Shown here: piece after piece, positions 42,025-51,160 of the stretch
Position numbering within the stretch: position 1 is the first letter of the stretch
Layout of the letters: each line of letters opens with the position of its first letter
Assembly: GCA_026014485.1 (NCBI GenBank)
Contig: JAOZIE010000023.1
Span: forward strand, 1-64,000
Source: Candidatus Bathyarchaeota archaeon
GTDB taxonomy: Archaea; Thermoproteota; Bathyarchaeia; Bathyarchaeales; Bathycorpusculaceae
DNA length: 64,000 bases
Direction: 5' to 3'
Program-made: the position numbers and the translations under genes
The notes under the pieces: model-generated
Databases searched by the model: none
What the model was told of the DNA's origin: nothing
The model's input: only the letters and a program-made list of their open reading frames with translations

Positions 42025-43293
42025 CTAACTTTGCACCTCAGCCAACTCTGCTCTACCCTTGAGGATAAGCAGCACCGCCGCCGCAGTGGGTAAGGTCACC
42101 TGCTGATTTTTGTAGGGACCAAACGTTTCCCCACTTAGTTTAAATTCAGGCGCGTCCCAGATGGAAACTCTTGTGTTGCCTCCTTTAAAAGCTACTGCTC
42201 CCACAAACGGGTCAAACGTGTCTAGTTCCTTCACGGGAAACTCCACCTTCAGCAAGCCAGTTTTGCCATGCAGGGTGCCGTTGGCGCGGATGAGGCGGTG
42301 GACATCGCTGGTTACTACGGTGTCGATTTGCGAGATTTCCCGATTCTTCACGTGCTCGGCTATGCGCATCCAAGTCTCATAGCCCACCCCCCTGACAATG
42401 TTCCACCGATTTTCATCTATACAGCGATTAAGAATCGTTTCTTTGTTTTTCACGATGGCACTGGCGCCGCCTTGCTTGATGCCGATTGCCTTCAAGTCTT
42501 CTTTTGATGCGGTTTGAAGGAAGCTGCGCATGCCGCGTTTGAGTCGTCGTTTCCAGCCGTAATCGCCCAGACTAAACGTTGGGGTAGAAGCTTTCTTTTG
42601 TCTTGACCTGTGGGGTGCCCGCTTCTTTTCTTCAAACAAATCTATGCCTATACCTGTAACGTAATCAACGATTTCCTTGCGTGCCACCGCATCTAAGCTT
42701 CGGACAGCCTCGCTCTCGACGTGGATGTGGTATCCGCGGTGCCCAGAAAAGAACGTGCGAATTTCGTGCTCAGAAAAACCAAAGTCAGCCATAAGCATGT
42801 CAAGAAGGTTGCGGGTTTCCACGCGGGTGGTGTCGATGCATTGTTCACAAGCCCACGTTTTCGTCTCGAATTTGACCCCGCCACATGCGGGACACATATC
42901 GGGTGTGATGCCTCTGCCCACCATGCCGCCCGATACGCCGCAGTCGGGGTTGCTGCATTTCCATTCGTCATGGATTTTGCCGCAGCTCGTCGGAATGTGG
43001 TCGGCGTCTATGTCAAAAACCAGGTCGGCGCCCGCCCAGCCTTTCTTATCCATCTCCGCCTCGGGGTTCTCGTAGTACGCGCAGGAGTGGTAGACATCGG
43101 AGGGAATCCGCTGCCTAACAAAACTACGCAACGCTGTGGAAGAGGCAAAGCCTTTGTGGCGCACCATGGCGCGTTCTTTGAAGAGAAGAAAACCGTATTC
43201 TCTTTGGCTAAACGAGGCTGGCGAGGGAAACTCGTAGCGGGGGCTCTTGTAGAATTCGCTGAATCTTTCATACACCCAGTCTCTAGAAGACAC
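42025..43293 (-). CDS. priS: DNA primase small (catalytic) subunit PriS
   Basis: The 422-residue protein has the catalytic DxD in DLVFDIDADH (Asp94, Asp96), the SGHRGYHIH motif (about residue 195) and a later catalytic Asp region. Between them lies a zinc region with seven cysteines (104, 113, 118, 134, 137, 149, 152), larger than the single zinc knuckle of the Pyrococcus-type enzyme. It makes RNA primers with PriL (46072-47130). GTG start; Gins51 follows. Confidence 0.95.
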   Translation of the reverse strand: MSSRDWVYERFSEFYKSPRYEFPSPASFSQREYGFLLFKERAMVRHKGFASSTALRSFVRQRIPSDVYHSCAYYENPEAEMDKKGWAGADLVFDIDADHIPTSCGKIHDEWKCSNPDCGVSGGMVGRGITPDMCPACGGVKFETKTWACEQCIDTTRVETRNLLDMLMADFGFSEHEIRTFFSGHRGYHIHVESEAVRSLDAVARKEIVDYVTGIGIDLFEEKKRAPHRSRQKKASTPTFSLGDYGWKRRLKRGMRSFLQTASKEDLKAIGIKQGGASAIVKNKETILNRCIDENRWNIVRGVGYETWMRIAEHVKNREISQIDTVVTSDVHRLIRANGTLHGKTGLLKVEFPVKELDTFDPFVGAVAFKGGNTRVSIWDAPEFKLSGETFGPYKNQQVTLPTAAAVLLILKGRAELAEVQS

Positions 43294-43394
43294 CCTTTAC
43301 GCTCCGTTTAGCCCTGCTTTTGGTTAAGTGTAGTTTGTGGATTAGCAATTAAGCTCTTTGGGCACACAGAAGCTTTTGAGCCGTAAAGGAGGCT

Positions 43395-45167
43395 TTACCC
43401 GAAGCCCAAGACCCTGCGTATGTTGTCCAGAATCGTGAGCGGATTAAAAGCTAAGCCGCCGAAGGAAAGCACCAGCACCATGAAAATTAGCCATCCCATC
43501 GTGACTTCCATGGAGCGCTTCGACTGGGGAATCAGGGGGTAAACAAAGAAGAAAGGCAAATACCAAACCTGAAAATAGGGCATAGTAAACGCAGGCAGCA
43601 GTGTGAACACGGCGAAAAGAGACATCAAACGGTTTCTGTTCAGCAGGTAAACGGCGCAAGTCAACGTCACCACCAGAGTCGCAGCGACGGCGAAAGCCTG
43701 CACTGACCAAGGAAGCTGGGCGTGGGGGCTAAAAGCGTTCGCTACGTTCATTACGAATTCGGGTCGGGCAGACATCAGGAAGGGCGCGCTGAGGTAAGCG
43801 GTCAGGAAGTCTACGCCAGTCAACGCGATTGCAGCCAAGACCACTTTGTTTCTGAATATGGTTAACGGTTTAGGCTGCTGGGCAAGTCGAATCAGGCTTA
43901 CAAGAACAAGGGGAATCAGGAAGATGCCTGCCTGGTACTTCACGGTTAAAGATGCAGCTCCAAGCAGCAGGAACCAGTCGTAGCGTTCTCTGAGAAACAT
44001 GAACATGGCGGGTAACGCGAAAAGAAAAGCCACACTGTCGAACTGCCCATTTGCTGCGTAAATCACCAAGATAATGTAGAAAAGGTAGGTGCCCAGAGCC
44101 TTCAAAACGAAGCTGCTCCCTTGCTGCTTCCTGAACGGTTTGGTGAGCAATTGCTTCAAAGACAAAGTCAGCTCTTGAGTCCAGAAGCGTTTGAGGAAAA
44201 AGTACAGGCACACATGCGATACAACCAGCATCAGGGCAATTTCCAGTTTGAAAACCAGCGTCTGAGCCACGCCGCCTTCAAGCAACACGCCAAACGGTAA
44301 AAACAGCAGGATGCTGCCCAACGGGTAAAGATGAGGCATCTCAGACCAAGTTACATACTTGTAGAGGGAACTGTCGGTTCCTGAAAGTGCCCCCAGCGAA
44401 GTATCAAAAACTGAGAAGCCGTCCTTTAGGAAAAAAGCAGAAGTGTAGGGGTGCCGCGCGCTGTCGGTGTACCAGTTCTCAAAGGTCGCCAACGGATAAG
44501 TGTTCACCGCCAAAAGTCCAATCCAGAAAAGCAGGGAAACCAAAACGGCGATTTGCAGCCGCCGCACATTTTTTTTCTTCAAAACCAGAAGGGGAGAGCG
44601 TTTTTCTGTGGCTGTTTCGAAACGGTTCTTCAGAATCGGCACAAGAAGAACCAGCATCAGCGCTGCCCAGCTTAGGAAAAACAGGGCTTTAGCGAAGGTG
44701 CCCAGCCAAGAAAAAGGGTATGCCACGTTTGGTTTTTCAACGGATACTTGAAAGTGCACGTTGGTGTTTGTTGTCGCGTTTGCCAGAAACACTGCTTCGT
44801 AGTAGTCGGCTCCAGCGGGAAAAATGTAGGTCATCTCTGAAGCTGAAGCGTTAGCGTAGCGGGGTCCACCGTAAGTTAACAGGGTAAAGCTGATGGGGCA
44901 GTCAGCGGCGGTGGCAAAGCGGAGAGTAATGTTTTCGTCGCCGCGAAAGCTACCCAAGCCCTGCCGATAGGTTTCCTGCGGGGTTAACCTGAAAGTGCTG
45001 TCAATAATAAGCTCACTCTGGCTTCCGGGTTCAGCGGATGGAAGAAAACTGACAACCGCCAAAACTACGCTTAAACCAAGAAGCAGCAGAACCCCCAAAA
45101 GAACAAGCCTATCCGTCTTTGACTTTCCCTGAAGCCCAACGTTACGGCAGATAGGCAACGGAAACAT
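43395..45167 (-). CDS. GT-C-type membrane glycosyltransferase
   Basis: The 590-residue protein has an N-terminal helix, an extracellular beta domain (about 50-150) and ten or more membrane helices (about 155-585). The layout and YTDSARHPYTSAFFLKDG-type loop after a helix resemble polyprenyl-phosphate-sugar-dependent transferases of the ALG/ArnT/DUF2029 kind. It probably moves a sugar from dolichol phosphate outside the cell. A dolichol-phosphate mannose synthase gene lies next upstream on the same strand. The acceptor is unknown. Confidence 0.75.
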   Translation of the reverse strand: MFPLPICRNVGLQGKSKTDRLVLLGVLLLLGLSVVLAVVSFLPSAEPGSQSELIIDSTFRLTPQETYRQGLGSFRGDENITLRFATAADCPISFTLLTYGGPRYANASASEMTYIFPAGADYYEAVFLANATTNTNVHFQVSVEKPNVAYPFSWLGTFAKALFFLSWAALMLVLLVPILKNRFETATEKRSPLLVLKKKNVRRLQIAVLVSLLFWIGLLAVNTYPLATFENWYTDSARHPYTSAFFLKDGFSVFDTSLGALSGTDSSLYKYVTWSEMPHLYPLGSILLFLPFGVLLEGGVAQTLVFKLEIALMLVVSHVCLYFFLKRFWTQELTLSLKQLLTKPFRKQQGSSFVLKALGTYLFYIILVIYAANGQFDSVAFLFALPAMFMFLRERYDWFLLLGAASLTVKYQAGIFLIPLVLVSLIRLAQQPKPLTIFRNKVVLAAIALTGVDFLTAYLSAPFLMSARPEFVMNVANAFSPHAQLPWSVQAFAVAATLVVTLTCAVYLLNRNRLMSLFAVFTLLPAFTMPYFQVWYLPFFFVYPLIPQSKRSMEVTMGWLIFMVLVLSFGGLAFNPLTILDNIRRVLGFG

Positions 45168-45254
45168 GTTTGCTATTGTTAAAGCTCAAAGTCTTAAATG
45201 TTCACCTTGAACGAAAAGAGGAAGGCACCAAAGAAGAAAACTGCTGAGAGGATT

Positions 45255-46004
45255 CTATCGGTTTTGCCTGAACGCCACGTTCTGGAAGATGTAGGATACG
45301 TAGTTCTCTATTTCTCTGAGGCTTAGCTTTGATTTTCCGCGTTTTCGGTTCACAAAAAGTATGGGAACCTCATGAATCCTAAAGCCCTGCGAGTGAGCCT
45401 GCTTGACGGTTTCGATTTGGATATCGTAGGTTTGGCTATGCAGGTATCCGATGGTTTTCCTCAGAAAATTCGTCGAGTAACAGCGGTAGCCGCTGGTGCA
45501 GTCATGAAGATTCAAACCTAAAACCCCACGTGCTATGGCATTCGCGCCTCGGCTAACAATTTTTCGGGTAAGCGGCCACCCCACCGTTTTGCCTCCCGCG
45601 CAGTATCTGCTGCCGATGGCTAAATCGCATCCGCTGTTCATGCTTGAAACCAACCGCGGCATATCCTGAGGGTTATGAGAGTAATCCGCGTCCATGGTAA
45701 CAACGAATTCGGGAACCCGCGGCAGCGACAGAAAAGTTCGGAACCCGTCGGTTATGGCTGAGCCTAAACCGCTTTTTTGGCACCTAACAAGCAAGAGCAG
45801 ATTTGGATATTTTTGTTGGAGTCCTTCAACTATGCCTGCGGTTCCGTCGGGGCTGGAGTCATCAATGACCAAAACAGAGGTTTTCAGAGGCAGTTCTTCG
45901 ATTTCAGATATTAGCCGTTCTATGTTTGGGGCTTCACAGTAGGTAGGCAGAATTACACCGACGTTTGAGTTGACTTCTAAGTTACCCGTAAGCTGACAAA
46001 ACAT
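45255..46004 (-). CDS. dolichol-phosphate mannosyltransferase-type GT2 enzyme
   Basis: The 249-residue GT2 enzyme has VILPTYCEAPNIERLI, VIDDSSPDGTAGIVE, the DxD motif VTMDADYSHNPQDMP, GSRYCAGG and the SGYRCY and RKRGKSKLS segments of the DPM1 family. No membrane helices, as in soluble DPM1. It should make dolichol-phosphate-mannose or -glucose for the neighbouring membrane transferase. Confidence 0.92.
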   Translation of the reverse strand: MFCQLTGNLEVNSNVGVILPTYCEAPNIERLISEIEELPLKTSVLVIDDSSPDGTAGIVEGLQQKYPNLLLLVRCQKSGLGSAITDGFRTFLSLPRVPEFVVTMDADYSHNPQDMPRLVSSMNSGCDLAIGSRYCAGGKTVGWPLTRKIVSRGANAIARGVLGLNLHDCTSGYRCYSTNFLRKTIGYLHSQTYDIQIETVKQAHSQGFRIHEVPILFVNRKRGKSKLSLREIENYVSYIFQNVAFRQNR

Positions 46005-46071
46005 CGGAGCACTCCAGAGATACTAAAGAACGGATTTTAATAAACATTTTAGGGTACAAATCCAAACAAAA

Positions 46072-47130
46072 CTATTTTTGAAGTTGCGATTCGGGTTTTG
46101 TTTGCCCATGTTTAATGAGGTAGTACCGCAGGGGATGACGGATTCGGCGGCATAACACGTCGCTGCCTGTGCATACGCCGTGGGTTTGGAGGGTTGAGCA
46201 GCTTGGCGGGGTGTAACGTGTGCCTGAGCCTCGGGAGCCAGCGATGTGCTCCACTTGATACCGCGTTAATCGAGCATTGTAGTCGGAGGAAGTCTTGAAA
46301 ACCTCTGCAACCTTCTCCGGAGGCATACCTATAGTAACCAAGAAGGAGGTTAAAGTGAACCTGCCCACATGCCCCAAGTGCCGACCATGCGACGCGGCAT
46401 CATAAAGCACCTCAATGCACGGCGGGAAAGCAGACTGCGAAACCTCCTTGGGAAAGCCCTCCATCTCGGACTCACCGATTTTCTCTTTCGCCAACTCAGT
46501 CATTTTTTCGGCTATATCCATTATCGGCTGAGGAAACTGGGGAACTTCTTTGGCGTCTAACCGAGTTTCTATACGCCGCTGAACCTCTTCCTGCAGCAGC
46601 CTAGCCACATCATGCTGGCTTAGGAAGACTCTGCCGTTTGTGAAAAGACGATTCACCAACTTCCACTTTGCCTCCCTCAGGTGCGTGACGTTTCGAAGGT
46701 AATCAGAAAAACTCACCGAGAAATAGTCCAGAGGAATCCCAGATTCGGAGTTTACGGCTATGTTCCAGTCGAAGTCTTGGGCGATAGCCATCAACCTTTC
46801 TGCGGGTTCAGCTTGGAAGTCCAAGTAAGCGCCTTTAGCCTCCGCCAACGCGTACCGTTTCTTTATGAAACTGTTTTTTGTGGCTATAGCCAGCATGATG
46901 GCGACTGGAAAAGAGGGAATTTCAATGTCGTTTCTGCCTTTTTGACCTGTAGAAACAAAAAGAATTGCCTGTTCAAGCCGGTCTTGAGCGCGGAAAAGAA
47001 TTTGCCCCAGTTCGGGGCTGGTAAGTTCCTCGATGTCTAAACCTAACTTCTTCATGTACACCGCAGTTTCTTTCAGGAAAGGGTACTTCGCCAAGTCGTT
47101 TTCGGTGAATTTCACCGTTTCCTGCTGCAT
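46072..47130 (-). CDS. priL: DNA primase large subunit PriL
   Basis: The 352-residue protein has a helical N-terminal domain and the C-terminal Fe-S domain with four cysteines (238, 311, 320, 327), in AFPPCIE, PPSCSTL, GVCTGSD and VLCRRIRHPL. It regulates primer start and length for PriS. It follows the pcna gene by 12 bases. Confidence 0.95.
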   Translation of the reverse strand: MQQETVKFTENDLAKYPFLKETAVYMKKLGLDIEELTSPELGQILFRAQDRLEQAILFVSTGQKGRNDIEIPSFPVAIMLAIATKNSFIKKRYALAEAKGAYLDFQAEPAERLMAIAQDFDWNIAVNSESGIPLDYFSVSFSDYLRNVTHLREAKWKLVNRLFTNGRVFLSQHDVARLLQEEVQRRIETRLDAKEVPQFPQPIMDIAEKMTELAKEKIGESEMEGFPKEVSQSAFPPCIEVLYDAASHGRHLGHVGRFTLTSFLVTIGMPPEKVAEVFKTSSDYNARLTRYQVEHIAGSRGSGTRYTPPSCSTLQTHGVCTGSDVLCRRIRHPLRYYLIKHGQTKPESQLQK

Positions 47131-47142
47131 GCCCAGTTCCTA

Positions 47143-47898
47143 TTAGTCGGTTTCGATTCGGGGCGCCAAGAAGAACGTCAGTTTGCCCTCTTTGGTCTGC
47201 TGGAAATCAATGCGCACAGGCATGTCTGTGGAGAACTCCAGCGTGGCTATGTCGCTTGTGGCAGAGGCAGCCTTGATGATTTCAGACAGGTAGCTCAGGC
47301 TGAAGGTTGCCTTAGAAGACTCTTTCGCTTCCAAATCCAGCAGTGTATCGCTTCCCTTCTGCAGTGTAATCGTAGCGCCCATCAGGTCGCCAGAAGCGTT
47401 CAATGTTAACGATTCGGTGTCGGCTTCAATTTTAACGTGGTCGCTGACCAACTGGGCATCTTCGATGGCTTGGCTTAAGCCAGATGTGGTGGTCTTGGCT
47501 TTTACGTTGAACGTGATTTTCGGCGTGGGAACCTCTTCTTCTGAGGCTTCAAGGGTAGGCATGGTGAATTTACGTGAGTACTTGCCGGTAATTTTAATCT
47601 GCAAGCGACCCGTTTTGTCGTCAAGAGTTAACTCGACGGATTCGTCTTTACCCGCGCGTTTAAGCAGCTTAAGCAGTTCGCTGATGTTTATGCACATTTT
47701 CGACGGCTCTACGCACTCGTAAAGTTCGAATATGGTTTTGGGCCATTCAAAATCTATCATAGCAACTCTGGAGGGATCCATAGCCCGAAGCTTTAAGCCG
47801 TCGGGTTCAATCTTGAAGGTGGCTTCGTCAACGAGAATAGAGATTGCTGTGGCCATATCCTTTAGGAGTTTTGCGTCCGTTACTTTGAGCTTAAACAT
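47143..47898 (-). CDS. pcn: sliding clamp PCNA
   Basis: The 251-residue protein has the full PCNA double domain: EATFKIEPDGLKLRAMDPSRVAMIDFEWP in content near residues 27-55, the interdomain loop with LEASEEEVPTPKI and the C-terminal LTFFLAPRIETD. It is the only PCNA gene in the window, so a homotrimer is likely. A minus-strand TATA-like TCTTTAAAGC and AGAGAGGAAAG ribosome site lie upstream. Confidence 0.97.
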   Translation of the reverse strand: MFKLKVTDAKLLKDMATAISILVDEATFKIEPDGLKLRAMDPSRVAMIDFEWPKTIFELYECVEPSKMCINISELLKLLKRAGKDESVELTLDDKTGRLQIKITGKYSRKFTMPTLEASEEEVPTPKITFNVKAKTTTSGLSQAIEDAQLVSDHVKIEADTESLTLNASGDLMGATITLQKGSDTLLDLEAKESSKATFSLSYLSEIIKAASATSDIATLEFSTDMPVRIDFQQTKEGKLTFFLAPRIETD

Positions 47899-48074
47899 TC
47901 CTGCTTTCCTCTCTTAGTGAGATATACTGTTCTGCTTTAAAGACTTACGCCACTAAATCGTGCTGCTTGTAGATAAAAGTATTCTTGACTAGAAAAATAG
48001 AAGACAAAAGAAACCTAAAAGCAGATTCTCTTCTGGGAGAGACGAATAGAAAAGGGCACAAAAAGGAAAAGCGG

Positions 48075-48428
48075 TTAGCTGTATTCCCTGAACGTATAGT
48101 TGCATTTGGTGCAGCGCAGAAACTGTGTGGAGGATTCATCGGAGCCCCTTGTTTGTACCTGCCAGACGTAGGCGTTGTTGTTGCCGCATTTAGGGCACTC
48201 TATTCTGACAGTAGGCAAAGTGCGGAGCTTCTGCTCTTCCTTACCGATAACCGCCACAAGCTGCTGGGGATTATGCCGTATGACTTTCCCCACTTTTGGC
48301 GGTTCAACCTTCTGGCTTGGCTCTTTTGTATACCCATCTTTTGGGCAGACCAGAACTAGCGAGGGTTCTTTACCAGTCTTAGATTTCTTAGGTTCAAGGC
48401 GGGAACCACACTTCGGACAAAACTCCAT
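48075..48428 (-). CDS. transcription factor S (TFIIS-like cleavage factor)
   Basis: The 117-residue protein has an N-terminal zinc ribbon (FCPKCGSRLEP, with VCPKDGY) and a C-terminal one (ECPKCGNNNAYVWQVQTRGSDE, RCTKCNYTFREY). The Asp-Glu pair in RGSDES is the catalytic hairpin that restarts stalled RNA polymerase. It precedes pcna and priL on the same strand, with its own TATA-like CGTTAAAAAGG near 48468. Confidence 0.95.
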   Translation of the reverse strand: MEFCPKCGSRLEPKKSKTGKEPSLVLVCPKDGYTKEPSQKVEPPKVGKVIRHNPQQLVAVIGKEEQKLRTLPTVRIECPKCGNNNAYVWQVQTRGSDESSTQFLRCTKCNYTFREYS

Positions 48429-48497
48429 GGTTCAAAGCTCCTTTTTCCGCTGTCTTCTTTACACGGTGCCTTTTTAACGTTTGCATAAGGTACATCA

Positions 48498-49091
48498 TTA
48501 AGCGATATATAGACTTATTCCAGACGCAACTAAATGAGCCACCCGCAAAGGCTCAGGAATCCTGCTTCTCGTTGAGGTTAAACGCAAAATCTCTGCCGCC
48601 GCATCCCTGTCGACGCCCACAGCCTCCACATACAGCGGACGTTTACCAGCTCGGGTTACCACAGGAAAGATTTCTCCCGCGTTAAGCACGGCGCGCCATT
48701 TCTCTTCGCTGTCAGGCACATTCCTCAACGCCGACTGGACCTTAGCTAGGTCGGGTTTTCGGTCGGTCACAGCCAGAACAGGCAGGTTGGTTTCTGCGTT
48801 GAGAGCCTTTATGTCAACCACGTTAAAGCCCCCAAAGGTTACACCGTTAAGCATCACAACCCGCAGTTGCTTATAATGCGGGGAAGCCTTAATCATACTG
48901 CTGATTTTGGGGGTGGCGTCTGCGCCGTCAACGGTGATTTGGGTGCTCATGGCGCCTTCCAGCCAGTAGCCGCCTCGGAAAACCACGCCGACAACCAACG
49001 TTTGGGCTTTGGAACGGAAAACAAAAGGGCTGTCGTCAACTCCTAAAACGCGGATTTCAGGTTTTACCACACGAAAGACCCTGCGACTCAA
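48498..49091 (-). CDS. DUF99-family protein (EndoV-like fold)
   Basis: The 197-residue protein has VLGVDDSPF at the N-terminus, VMLNGVTFGGFNVVDI in the middle and RIPEPLRVAHLVASGI at the C-terminus, all typical of the archaeal DUF99 family. This family shares its fold with endonuclease V. The activity is unproven. TTG start. It lies beyond TFS on the same strand. Confidence 0.88.
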   Translation of the reverse strand: MSRRVFRVVKPEIRVLGVDDSPFVFRSKAQTLVVGVVFRGGYWLEGAMSTQITVDGADATPKISSMIKASPHYKQLRVVMLNGVTFGGFNVVDIKALNAETNLPVLAVTDRKPDLAKVQSALRNVPDSEEKWRAVLNAGEIFPVVTRAGKRPLYVEAVGVDRDAAAEILRLTSTRSRIPEPLRVAHLVASGISLYIA

Positions 49092-49212
49092 AACGCGCCC
49101 TCAATAGGTTAGCGGCACATAGGCGTAATAAGTTTTAGCAGAAGCAGACTCTTGTTTGCTGCAAAACCATAAATAAGAACTTCTGCGGTAAGACAGAAAG
49201 GAAGGTCACGTT

Positions 49213-50748
49213 ATGCCAGCAAATCTGCATCTATCGTACAGGAAACTTTTGGAGAGAAACAAAAGCCTTGTTGTTCTGGGCTCTGCTGAAGCCATCGTCA
49301 GTTGGGATATGGAAACCATGATGCCGCCCAAAGCGGTGCAGCTCCGTAGCGAGCAGCTTGCCCTGCTGAGCCAGATTCACCACAAGATGAGCACAGCACC
49401 AGCGACAGGCAAACTTCTCGACGCGATTCTGGGGCATCCGCGATACGAAGATTTAACTGACGTGGAAAAACGCAACGTACAACTTATCAAAAAGAGCTAT
49501 GACGAACAGACTAAATTGCCCTCTGCACTCGTCACAGCCATGGCTAAGCAGAGAGCTTTGACGGTGAACACTTGGAAGAAAGCCAAAGCCGCCAAAAACT
49601 ACGCCGCATTCAAGCCTGAACTCTCAAAGCTTATCGAACTGAACAGGCAAGCCGCGGACATCCTTATGAAAGTCAAAGAAACCTCAACGCCATATGACGC
49701 GTTAATTGACATCTACGAACCAAAAACGACCACACAAGCCATCACCAAAGTCTTCGACGAACTCCAACGCGGATTAAAAAAGCTACTGCAGAAACTTTGC
49801 GCCTCACAAAACCAGCCAGACACCCACATGCTCAAACAGGAGGTTCCCGTGGAGAAGCAGCGGCTGATAGCCAAGGCGTTAGCGCAGACGCTGGGCTACG
49901 ATGTCGAATCGCCAGAGGCAGCGGGGAGAATTGACGAAACCGAGCATCCCTTCACCACAGGCTACTACGACGACGTGCGCATAACCACCCACTACTACCC
50001 CAACAACTTGGCCAGCGCCGTGTTCTCTGTCCTGCATGAAACGGGGCACGCGCTCTACGAGCAGGGGTTAGCGCAGGAATGGAAGTTTCAGCCAGTCGGC
50101 TCACCATGCAGCATGGGAATCCACGAGTCACAGTCACGGCTCTACGAAAACATAATTGGACGAAGCCGCGAATTCTGGACGACCCAACTGACCAAGATAC
50201 AAGCAACCGCGGCGCCAAGCCTATCAAACGTGGAGCTAGACGGCTTCATCAGAGCAGTCAACGCGGTTAAGCCATCGAAGATACGCATCGAAGCCGACGA
50301 AGTCACCTACAACCTGCACATCATTGTTCGTTTCCAGATGGAACGGGACCTTTTTGCGGGGGAACTTTCCGTTGACGAGCTGCCTGCGGTGTGGAACCAA
50401 AAGTACAAGGAAACGCTGGGAGTAGAGGTGGAAAACGATGCGGAAGGCGTCATGCAGGATACACATTGGGCAAGCGGTCTTTACGGGTACTTCCCAACCT
50501 ACGCGCTGGGCAACATTTACACAGGACAAATAATGGGCGCCATCCAAAAAGCGAATGCAACGTGGCGCAGCGAACTCACAAACGGAAACCTCACTGGGGT
50601 GCAAAAATGGCTTGCCGACAACATTTACTGCCACGGAGACCTCTATGACCCCGCCGACTTAATCAAGAAGGCAACAGGAACCACGCTCACCGTGAAGCCG
50701 TACTTGAAGTATCTGACGGAGAAGTTCAGTGAACTCTACGCGTTTTAG
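49213..50748 (+). CDS. M32-family metallocarboxypeptidase (Taq type)
   Basis: The 511-residue protein is nearly all helical. It has the zinc motif HETGH in VLHETGHALYEQG (about residue 274), the M32 segments ESQSRLYENIIGRS and IRIEADEVTYNLHIIVRF, and DTHWASGLYGYFPTYALGN. It removes C-terminal amino acids in the cytoplasm. ATG with GGAAGG upstream. Length is normal. Confidence 0.95.
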   Translation: MPANLHLSYRKLLERNKSLVVLGSAEAIVSWDMETMMPPKAVQLRSEQLALLSQIHHKMSTAPATGKLLDAILGHPRYEDLTDVEKRNVQLIKKSYDEQTKLPSALVTAMAKQRALTVNTWKKAKAAKNYAAFKPELSKLIELNRQAADILMKVKETSTPYDALIDIYEPKTTTQAITKVFDELQRGLKKLLQKLCASQNQPDTHMLKQEVPVEKQRLIAKALAQTLGYDVESPEAAGRIDETEHPFTTGYYDDVRITTHYYPNNLASAVFSVLHETGHALYEQGLAQEWKFQPVGSPCSMGIHESQSRLYENIIGRSREFWTTQLTKIQATAAPSLSNVELDGFIRAVNAVKPSKIRIEADEVTYNLHIIVRFQMERDLFAGELSVDELPAVWNQKYKETLGVEVENDAEGVMQDTHWASGLYGYFPTYALGNIYTGQIMGAIQKANATWRSELTNGNLTGVQKWLADNIYCHGDLYDPADLIKKATGTTLTVKPYLKYLTEKFSELYAF

Positions 50749-50936
50749 GGCGGGTTCTGCGGTGAGGGTTGCGCCAGCAGGGTGTAAACGTAGAGAAGAA
50801 GCAAAGTCACTATACCGCCGACGATGAGGAGCACGCCAAGCCACCCCACGGCGGCGTTGTAGTAGTTGGCGCCGTAGAGGAAAAGAATCACGCCTAAGAT
50901 GACGGCGAACAAGCATATCCAGTCTTTCCAGGACAA
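50745..50936 (-). CDS. small two-helix membrane protein, unknown
   Basis: The likely 63-residue form begins at TTG 50936. It has two hydrophobic segments (WICLFAVILGVILFLYGANYY and GWLGVLLIVGGIVTLLLLYVY in content) and a Pro-rich tail. A minus-strand TATA (CTATATACT) near 50990-50998 places transcription start near 50966, which excludes starts further upstream. GGAG lies 13 bases before the TTG. No family recognised. Confidence 0.55.
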   Translation of the reverse strand: MSWKDWICLFAVILGVILFLYGANYYNAAVGWLGVLLIVGGIVTLLLLYVYTLLAQPSPQNPP

Positions 50937-51113
50937 TTTGAGTCTGATGCTCCTGCAATTCAGCTTGAAAACTTTTACTGCCCGTGAGTATATAGAGTTA
51001 CCGACTAGAAGGGACGCGCACGTTTGCTTGTCGCCGCTTCTATTCGGCAGTTTAACCGACAGATACAGCAAATTCAACGGGAAACTCCAACAGCAAAACT
51101 GCATTTATCCGAC

Positions 51114-51126
51114 ATTTTTATATACA
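51114..51126 (+). promoter_or_regulatory. TATA box of the HTH-Fae-Hps gene
   Basis: ATTTTTATATACA lies about 35-45 bases before the ATG at 51161, with GGAG at 51148-51151 as ribosome site. The small membrane protein gene is divergent. Confidence 0.55.
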
Positions 51127-51160
51127 AGATGCAGGCACTGTCAACGCGGAGAAAAAATGA

